Assembly (NCBI GenBank): GCA_003451915.1
Contig: DMJC01000129.1
Location: 1-12,628, forward strand
Reading direction: 5' to 3'
DNA: 12,628 bases
Source of the DNA: Clostridiales bacterium
GTDB taxonomy: Bacteria; Bacillota; Clostridia; Saccharofermentanales; UBA5734
Shown: positions 7,932-12,628 of the stretch, in pieces
Layout: every line of letters begins with the position of its first letter
How positions within the stretch are numbered: position 1 is the first letter of the stretch
Made by a program: the position numbers and the translations under genes
The notes under the pieces: generated by a model
Seen by the model: only the letters and a program-made list of their open reading frames with translations
What the model was told of the DNA's origin: nothing
Database searches by the model: none

Positions 7932-7962
7932 AGACTCAGGTTTTACAGAGGAGGCAGTCTAT
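7930..7962 (+). promoter_or_regulatory. Inverted repeat enclosing the ribosome site of the YhfC-like gene
   Basis: ATAGACT (7930-7936) and AGTCTAT (7956-7962) are exact inverted copies with a 19-nt loop that holds the ribosome site AGAGGAGG (7947-7954). In RNA read through from the GH3 gene the stem could form next to the start codon at 7964; in RNA started from the -10 box at 7926 the left arm would be missing. The stem is short and AT-rich, so its effect is uncertain. Confidence 0.35.
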
Positions 7963-7963
7963 C

Positions 7964-8785
7964 ATGATCAGCCCGACAGCGATTCTTTTCATGATGATTA
8001 CCTTGGTGATCAGTATTCTGGCACCGATCGTTTTTCTGCTGATTCTGCTGAGAGGCCGCAAAGGTGTATTCAGTGCCTGGATTGCCGGTGCGCTGGGCTT
8101 TTTTGTCGCGCAGATCATCATTCGCATCCCCGCTTTACAATTTCTCGGGACACAGGCCTGGTTCCAGTCGTTTGCAGAGAAACAGCCTCTCGTCTTTGCT
8201 TTTGGCCTGGCCCTGACAGCCGGCTTGTTTGAAACCGCAGCGCGCTACATCGTTTTGCAGTTCGGTTTGGGGAAACGGCTTTCGTTCACAACCGGCCTGG
8301 CCGCCGGCGCAGGCCATGGCAGTATTGAATCGATTGTCCTGATCGGATTGACCTATGTCAACAATCTGGTCATCAGCCTGGCGATCAACAGCGGAACATT
8401 GTCTTCGGTGGTGCCGGATCAGGCGATGGCAGCCAATCTGATTAAAACGATGACAGCAGTACCGCAGGATGCTTTTCTGGCGGCTGGTCTCGAAAGGCTG
8501 TTCACCATGGCATTGCACATCGCCCTTTCAGTCCTGCTCTGCTATTTTCTGGTGAAGCAACAGCCATTCCCCGGTTTTATGCTTGTGCTGGCTATCCACA
8601 CAGCAGTCGATTTTCTGGCTGCAGCCTTGCAGAGCAGCGGTACCGGCATCTGGCCGATTGAAGGCGTTCTGGCAGTTATAGCTGTTCTGTCAGTCCTTCT
8701 GGTTCTCTGGCTGAAACCAAAATTCAAAGACCAACAGGACATCCCGCCCGATCCGGGCGAACAGGCTGTCCGTGAAGGTTATTAA
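7964..8785 (+). CDS. YhfC-family membrane protein, putative intramembrane metalloprotease
   Basis: A 273-residue, very hydrophobic protein with about seven membrane segments and a short basic-acidic tail (KPKFKDQQD onward) likely in the cytoplasm. It matches the YhfC family, which has been proposed to be membrane peptidases on the basis of conserved Glu and His residues within membrane segments. Here those are FETAARY (E90), GAGHGSIES (H118, E122), LERLFTMALH (E177, H185) and IHTAVDF (H212, D216). Substrate and activity are unknown for the family as far as I know. The AGAGGAGG site is 9 nt before the ATG. The gene is 59 bp after GH3 and 20 bp before the small YbjQ-type gene, so it pairs most naturally with the latter. 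Confidence 0.85.
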   Translation: MISPTAILFMMITLVISILAPIVFLLILLRGRKGVFSAWIAGALGFFVAQIIIRIPALQFLGTQAWFQSFAEKQPLVFAFGLALTAGLFETAARYIVLQFGLGKRLSFTTGLAAGAGHGSIESIVLIGLTYVNNLVISLAINSGTLSSVVPDQAMAANLIKTMTAVPQDAFLAAGLERLFTMALHIALSVLLCYFLVKQQPFPGFMLVLAIHTAVDFLAAALQSSGTGIWPIEGVLAVIAVLSVLLVLWLKPKFKDQQDIPPDPGEQAVREGY

Positions 8786-8805
8786 TCATTTTTCGGAGGT
8801 GGCAT

Positions 8806-9117
8806 ATGATTCTGACAACAACCGAAACCATCAGCGGCAAAGATCTGGAGACCATCGGCCTGGTCAAGGGAAGCACCATCCAGTCCAAGAACATCGGCCG
8901 CGACATCATGTCCGGCTTCAAGACGATTGTCGGCGGCGAACTGAAATCTTACACCGATATGATGAATGAAGCACGCGCGCTGGCGACCAAGCGAATGGTC
9001 GAAGAAGCAACAGCTCTGGGTGCGGACGCTGTAGTATGTCTGCGCTATGCATCAGCTGCAGTCATGCAGGGCGCGGCTGAGATTAAGGCTTATGGGACGG
9101 CGGTAAAGTTCAAGTAA
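8806..9117 (+). CDS. YbjQ/UPF0145 family protein (DUF74)
   Basis: A 103-residue cytoplasmic protein of the YbjQ (UPF0145, formerly DUF74) family. The family forms small pentamers and has been described as putative heavy-metal-binding; function is unproven. Family hallmarks seen: LTTTETISG near the start, VKGSTIQSKNIGRDI, FKTIVGGELKSYTDMMNEAR and the helix ATKRMVEEATALGADAVVCLRY. A GGAGG site (8795-8799) is 6 nt before ATG. The gene follows the YhfC-like gene by 20 bp and is probably cotranscribed with it. The last codons AAG TAA coincide with the left edge of the repeat element, so the stop codon is supplied by the repeat and the native C-terminus may once have been different by a residue or more. 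The full-length domain is intact. Confidence 0.92.
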   Translation: MILTTTETISGKDLETIGLVKGSTIQSKNIGRDIMSGFKTIVGGELKSYTDMMNEARALATKRMVEEATALGADAVVCLRYASAAVMQGAAEIKAYGTAVKFK

Positions 9118-9295
9118 CAAGTAACAAATAGTGAAGAGTGAAAGGTGAAGGGTGAAGGGTGAAGGTGTCCTTCATGCGGCGCAGCCGCATTTCACGCGAC
9201 CGAAGGGAGCTCTTCATGCGAGCGTCAGCGAGCCTTTCATCTTTCACTTTTCACTTTTCACCTTTCACTACTTGTTACTTGTTACTTGTTACTTG
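9111..9295. repeat. 185-bp inverted-repeat element made of 7-bp units, between convergent genes
   Basis: The left arm (9111-9167) reads CAAGTAACAAGTAACAAATA and then GTGAAGA-type units. The right arm (about 9234-9295), read on the opposite strand, begins with the same CAAGTAACAAGTAAC and has one extra 7-bp unit before the GTGAAA-type run. In the left arm TAA/TAG occur at 9115, 9122 and 9129 and TGA at 9132, 9139, 9146, 9153 and 9160. In the right arm (minus strand) TAA/TAG occur at 9289, 9282, 9275 and 9268 and TGA at 9265, 9258, 9251, 9244 and 9237. All are in steps of 7 within each run, so every reading frame is stopped. The arms flank a 67-bp GC-rich core. It has no ORF and no T-run of a standard terminator, but its RNA could fold into a long stem from either direction. 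The resemblance to miniature mobile or dispersed repeats is inference; a single copy is seen here. Confidence 0.8.
9170..9239. repeat. GC-rich core of the repeat: hairpin and a related direct copy
   Basis: ATGCGGC-GCA-GCCGCAT (9174-9190) is a perfect 7-bp stem with a 3-base loop. The block starting CTTCATGCG at 9170 recurs at 9212 in a modified form (CTTCATGCGAGCGTCAGCGAG), and both blocks end in TTTCA. The core is therefore itself a degenerate direct repeat about 42 bp apart. GCGAGC is repeated at 9218-9223 and 9228-9233. Confidence 0.6.
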
Positions 9296-11242
9296 ATCAA
9301 ACACCCATTGCCGCATCGCATCATCTTCATAGGCTGGTACCCACGACCCATGATTATAGCCGGCACTGGCCGGATACTCGGTGTAGCGGATGTTACTGCC
9401 TGCAGCCCGGAACAATTCGTAGACTTTGCGTGACAGGTTGACATCGACGACGACGTCATCTTCGGCGTGGAAAATCCAGATCGGCTTGTTCTTTAATTTG
9501 CGGATGACCTCGGCGGCCTGCTGCTCAATCTCAAAGAGATCAAAGGCATAGGTGCCGCAGATGCCGACCATGCAGGCGCAGCGGTCGGGGAACAGCCGGT
9601 TGAAAGTCCAGGTGCCGCGGCCGCCCATTGATAGACCTGTGCAGCAGATTTTACCCGTGTCGATCGGGTATTCAGCCGCCAGTTTATCGATCAGCTCATG
9701 GACCATGCGACATTGATCCTCGTTCCAGCCCATCCTGCCGGGTGACGGGAAAGCCTGCGGTGCCAGCACAAAGCAGGGCGGCTGATCGCCATGCAGCTGG
9801 CGGTCGACCCAGACCGATGCGCCGTCGTAACAGGTCAACTGGAATTTATTATCATGGCCGAGCTCGCCGCCACCATGTAAAAAGAGGATCAGCGGGTATT
9901 TTTGTTCCGTCTCACCGGCAGCTGGCGCAAAGAACCGATAATGCATGGTATTGCCGTCTTTCTGGTATTGCCCGGGCTCAAAAAGTTTGAGCATTTTGGC
10001 TTTATAGGCTAACGTGGCGGCGATCTGAGCCGCATCAGCCCGGGTCAGCCAGGTATCAGCGTTCTGGCCAAAAAGCGATGCATTATAGTGTTGCATTGCA
10101 GCAGCTGCATTTTTGTGCAAATCATTATGGGCAGCCATGCCGGCCGGCATCATCGAAGGCCAGCCCAGAACACCTTCAAGACCCAGGGCGATGGCAAAAA
10201 GGACATAAGCATCCTTGCGGCTGACCAGTTCGACAGCAGCTGACCCGAAAGGCTTGTCGACTTTCTGACCGTCATAGAGTGGAACGAGATGGTTGATCAC
10301 ATCAGCTAATTCGGCTGCTCTGATCGGCTTGTCTGGATAAAAACCGCCGCGATCATCTAGCTGGAGTCCACCATGACGGAGGGCTTGTTCGATATAACGG
10401 GCTTGAGGATGTCCACTGAAACCTGGTTCGTAGACTTTGGGCACAGCATAAACAATTGAAGCCCGGCCGTATTCCGCCCGCAATCCCTCCAGCTGGTCAC
10501 CTTTCATCTGAACGAGCATTTTAGGGAAGAAAGGATCATCCACCAGGTGAGGATTGCCGGACAGGATCGATTCATCGAGATGAATGAAATCCTGGATTAA
10601 ATCGGGATTGACCGGCAGGCCGTTGTGTGCCGGACAGAGACTGTCAAATTCGCCGCGACGGGCCCAGAGTTTCTGCATATTGGCCAGATGCGCTTTAATT
10701 TGCACTGCAGCATCTTCGAACATCAGGACCTGGCCGGCTTCCAGTTCGTCACCTGTGAACAGCAGCCGATGCTGGCGATCGAGCAGGGCGATGCTGGACT
10801 CATTGTGCGCCGGGATGGTGATGACTTCGACCAGACGGCCGCTGCCCAGATCAAAAACATGGCCGTCTTTGATGGCGATTTTGCGATAGCGCGGATAAGG
10901 GTAATCCGAAGCTGGCCGGGCACCGGGCATTGTGTGCATAAAAAATGGCGGACGGAAGAGGTGGACGGACGGAAAATAAGCGTTGCCGCCTGTATGGTCG
11001 CCATGGGCATGGGTGTTGACCACGACGACCGGTTTATCAGTGATTGCCCGGATCATGCCCGGAATATCACCATAACCGTAAGCTGTGTCGATCAGCAGCG
11101 CTTTTTCAGCGCCGACCAGCAGGAACATACAGACCGAACCGCCAAAATTAAAGACATAAGTGTCTTTCTGCATTTCCCAGATGGTATATTTCAGTTGAGA
11201 AGGATCGGGAAAACCGGGTTCTTTCTTGGATTCATCAGCCAT
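9275..11242 (-). CDS. Fusion: metallo-beta-lactamase-fold hydrolase, SLH-like region, serine esterase
   Basis: A 655-residue multi-domain protein. Residues about 15-225 are a metallo-beta-lactamase fold: THAHGDH (H78, H80, D82, H83), IPAHNES (H146), FTGDE (D165) and CPAHNG (H206) give a complete two-metal site. Residues about 300-415 contain three short motifs resembling S-layer homology repeats: PIRAAELADVINHLV, ELVSRKDAYVLFAIALGL and WLTRADAAQIAATLAYKA. Residues about 430-650 are an alpha/beta hydrolase of the CE1/dienelactone-hydrolase-like kind: LFLHGGGE (oxyanion region), GLSMGG with S538, AEDD (D595 or D596) and YNHGSW with H631. The start at ATG 11242 is chosen for GGAGG 6 nt before it; the in-frame extension to 11305 has none. 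No signal peptide is visible, so it should be cytoplasmic, which is odd for SLH-like repeats. It lies 63 bp downstream of a GH3 gene. The tail VTSNK and the stop are encoded by the repeat element. Substrates are unknown; deacylation of sugar esters is plausible. Confidence 0.85.
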   Translation of the reverse strand: MADESKKEPGFPDPSQLKYTIWEMQKDTYVFNFGGSVCMFLLVGAEKALLIDTAYGYGDIPGMIRAITDKPVVVVNTHAHGDHTGGNAYFPSVHLFRPPFFMHTMPGARPASDYPYPRYRKIAIKDGHVFDLGSGRLVEVITIPAHNESSIALLDRQHRLLFTGDELEAGQVLMFEDAAVQIKAHLANMQKLWARRGEFDSLCPAHNGLPVNPDLIQDFIHLDESILSGNPHLVDDPFFPKMLVQMKGDQLEGLRAEYGRASIVYAVPKVYEPGFSGHPQARYIEQALRHGGLQLDDRGGFYPDKPIRAAELADVINHLVPLYDGQKVDKPFGSAAVELVSRKDAYVLFAIALGLEGVLGWPSMMPAGMAAHNDLHKNAAAAMQHYNASLFGQNADTWLTRADAAQIAATLAYKAKMLKLFEPGQYQKDGNTMHYRFFAPAAGETEQKYPLILFLHGGGELGHDNKFQLTCYDGASVWVDRQLHGDQPPCFVLAPQAFPSPGRMGWNEDQCRMVHELIDKLAAEYPIDTGKICCTGLSMGGRGTWTFNRLFPDRCACMVGICGTYAFDLFEIEQQAAEVIRKLKNKPIWIFHAEDDVVVDVNLSRKVYELFRAAGSNIRYTEYPASAGYNHGSWVPAYEDDAMRQWVFDQVTSNK

Positions 11243-11248
11243 GGGGCA

Positions 11249-11253
11249 CCTCC
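11249..11253 (-). promoter_or_regulatory. Ribosome binding site that fixes the fusion-protein start
   Basis: GGAGG on the minus strand, 6 nt before ATG 11242. An upstream in-frame start near 11305 would overlap the stop of the preceding GH3 gene region and has no ribosome site, so the protein begins MADESKKEPG. Confidence 0.8.
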
Positions 11254-11305
11254 GGCAAAATAATATTACTGGTTTTATTTTCGCATTTTTGACGAAGCCT
11301 GACAA

Positions 11306-12628
11306 TTAAAACTTGATCCAGCAGGTCGCCTGCAGGGTCTCCCGACTGTTCGGCCCGGCATGGATCGTGAACTCACCGTCTTCCAGACGATAAACACCAT
11401 TATTGTCGTAGAATCCCATATTTGCTTTCAACAGGTCAAATGTAATGGACTGCTCTTCCGACGGATCGAGTGTGATCTGCGCGTAGCCTTTCAGTTCCTT
11501 GACCGGACGGACCAGCGAGCCAGTCACATCTTGCAGATAGAATTGGGCGGTTTCGACGCCACGTCGCTCGCCGGTATTTTTGACAGTTATCCGAATTGTC
11601 AGCCGGTCTGCAGATTCCTTGACAGTCAGATCTGAATAGGCGAAAGCTGTGTAACTGAGACCGTATCCAAAAGGGTAAAGGGCTTCGGTCGGGGCATCGA
11701 TGTAGCGGGAAGTGAACTTGCTTTTGCTTGAGGGCCGGCCGGTCTTCATGTGGTTATAATAAACCGGACACTGGCCGACGACGGCCGGGAATGAGGCTGA
11801 CAGACGGCCTTGCGGGTTAAAGTCGCCGAACAGTACTTGTGCCACTGCGCTGCCCATCCGGATGCCTAACTGCCAGGCTTCGATCAGGGCGTCGAGGTGC
11901 TCAGCTTCCCAAGACAAAGCCAGCGGCCGGCCATTCATCAAAATCCCGATGACCGGTTTGCCAAAGGCTGTCAGTTTTTGCAGCAGTTCGCGCTGGCGGC
12001 CGGGCAGTTCGATGTTGGCCCTTGAGGCTGCTTCGCCGGACATGCTGACCAGCTCGCCGACCACAGCAACGATGACATCGCCATTCTGACCGGCCTGATT
12101 GATTTCGTCTTCGTTAAGTTCGCCTTCCGGACCGCCGCAGGGATACCAGGACACATCGCTACCTGCTTGCTGCAGTCCATCGAGAATCGATACGCAATCC
12201 TTATTCTGATAACTCATCGCCCAGGCACCGATAATCTCGTCTTTACTGCCGGCTAGACTGCCAACCAGGCTGATGCGCGTCTTTTTTGCCAACGGTAAAA
12301 CCTGGTTCTGATTTTTCAGGAGTACGATGGATTTCAGCGCGGCTTCCAAAGTTAAGGCGACATGGCTGTCAGCTAAACTGTCGTTTTGTGCGATGAGCTC
12401 TTCGGGCACATAAGGGTTATCAAAAAGGCCGAGCCAGGCTTTGACGGTCAGCACTCGCCGCACCGCGGTGTCGAGAACTGTCAGGTCAAGATCGTGTCGG
12501 CTGACTGCCTCGGCCAGATGATTTTTATAAATACTGGTGCCCATGTCCATGTCCAGGCCGGCCTTGAGCGCCTGACAGCCGGCATCGTAATCATCAGCGG
12601 CAATGCCATGCACGACACATTCTTTGAT
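11306..12628 (-). CDS. BglX-like glycoside hydrolase family 3 enzyme (5' part beyond right edge)
   Basis: The last 440 residues of a GH3 beta-glucosidase/beta-xylosidase-type enzyme; the frame stays open to the right edge, so the true start is outside. The visible part begins at the end of the barrel domain (HGIAADDYDAGCQALKAGLD, then VLDTAVRRVLTVKAWLGLFDNPY), just after where the nucleophile SDW motif would be. The second domain carries GELVSMSGEAASRANIELPG, the BglX-type motif in which the Glu of SGEA (bases 12032-12034) is the acid/base candidate. YPFGYGLSYTAFAYSD leads into a fibronectin-III-like domain that ends the protein, without the long tail seen in the other GH3 here. The fusion esterase gene follows 63 bp downstream on the same strand and is likely in the same operon. 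The two GH3 enzymes belong to different branches, suggesting different substrates. Confidence 0.93.
   Translation of the reverse strand: MKECVVHGIAADDYDAGCQALKAGLDMDMGTSIYKNHLAEAVSRHDLDLTVLDTAVRRVLTVKAWLGLFDNPYVPEELIAQNDSLADSHVALTLEAALKSIVLLKNQNQVLPLAKKTRISLVGSLAGSKDEIIGAWAMSYQNKDCVSILDGLQQAGSDVSWYPCGGPEGELNEDEINQAGQNGDVIVAVVGELVSMSGEAASRANIELPGRQRELLQKLTAFGKPVIGILMNGRPLALSWEAEHLDALIEAWQLGIRMGSAVAQVLFGDFNPQGRLSASFPAVVGQCPVYYNHMKTGRPSSKSKFTSRYIDAPTEALYPFGYGLSYTAFAYSDLTVKESADRLTIRITVKNTGERRGVETAQFYLQDVTGSLVRPVKELKGYAQITLDPSEEQSITFDLLKANMGFYDNNGVYRLEDGEFTIHAGPNSRETLQATCWIKF

Noticed and set aside
9118..9274. Standard bidirectional intrinsic terminator
   Set aside because: A long stem is possible, but no T-run follows the stem on either strand and the loop side is large; termination there is possible but not of the standard form.
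9111..9295. CRISPR-like array
   Set aside because: The repeats are 7 bp with no spacers between them, arranged as two inverted arms around a core, and no cas genes are near.
10625..11263. Plus-strand open frame of 212 codons
   Set aside because: It lies antisense to the metallo-hydrolase domain with HAHGDH and FTGDE motifs; it is a by-product of codon bias on the coding strand.
11243..11305. 21-residue extension of the fusion protein with a short hydrophobic stretch (PVILF), as a possible signal peptide
   Set aside because: The hydrophobic core is only about five residues, no cleavage site follows, and GGAGG at 11249-11253 marks ATG 11242 as the start.
12611..12613. GTG at 12613 as the true start of the right-hand GH3 gene
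   Set aside because: The frame continues open to the window edge and the protein would lack its catalytic nucleophile domain; it is a truncated view, not a short gene.

Overview
The window looks like chromosomal DNA from an anaerobic, plant-polysaccharide-using member of the Firmicutes, probably a gut, rumen or digester Clostridia-type organism. This rests on strong GGAGG ribosome binding sites in front of nearly every gene, mid-range GC (about half by eye), and the gene content: two glycoside hydrolase family 3 (GH3) enzymes, an AraC regulator of a type common in Firmicutes, and YhfC and YbjQ proteins. The taxonomic call is inference; there is no rRNA or other marker.

Region 1 (1-4295, minus strand) is an operon-like run of three genes. 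A DUF4143-type AAA ATPase comes first (start 4226), then sbcD (start 2984), then sbcC (start 1743, running off the left edge after the zinc hook). The ATPase gene is clearly more AT-rich than its neighbours and looks acquired. It nevertheless sits 12 bp in front of sbcD, whose ribosome site lies directly beside the ATPase stop. A good sigma-A-type promoter is overlain by a perfect 23-bp palindrome that would be centred on the transcription start.

Region 2 (4296-9117, plus strand) begins divergently from the ATPase. An AraC-family regulator has its start codon embedded in a 7-codon upstream ORF that carries the only good ribosome site. It is followed by a 787-residue GH3 enzyme that it probably controls, then a YhfC-type membrane protein and a small YbjQ-family protein.

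Region 3 (9111-9295) is a 185-bp inverted-repeat element lying exactly between convergent genes. Its arms are built from 7-bp units carrying TAA or TGA. Because 7 is not a multiple of 3, the stops fall in all three frames, and the stop codons of both flanking genes are supplied by the element.

Region 4 (9275-12628, minus strand) holds a second, BglX-like GH3 gene (5' end beyond the right edge). Downstream of it is a 655-residue protein joining a metallo-beta-lactamase-fold domain, three SLH-like motifs and a serine esterase domain, with no visible signal peptide.

Together regions 2 and 4 look like a locus for hydrolysing imported or cell-associated beta-glucosides or esterified oligosaccharides. 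Region 1 is DNA end and hairpin processing. The most noteworthy items are the heptamer-built stop-carrying element, the metallo-hydrolase/SLH-like/esterase fusion, and the palindromic operator candidate in front of the ATPase. No stretch longer than about 160 bp lacks a gene.
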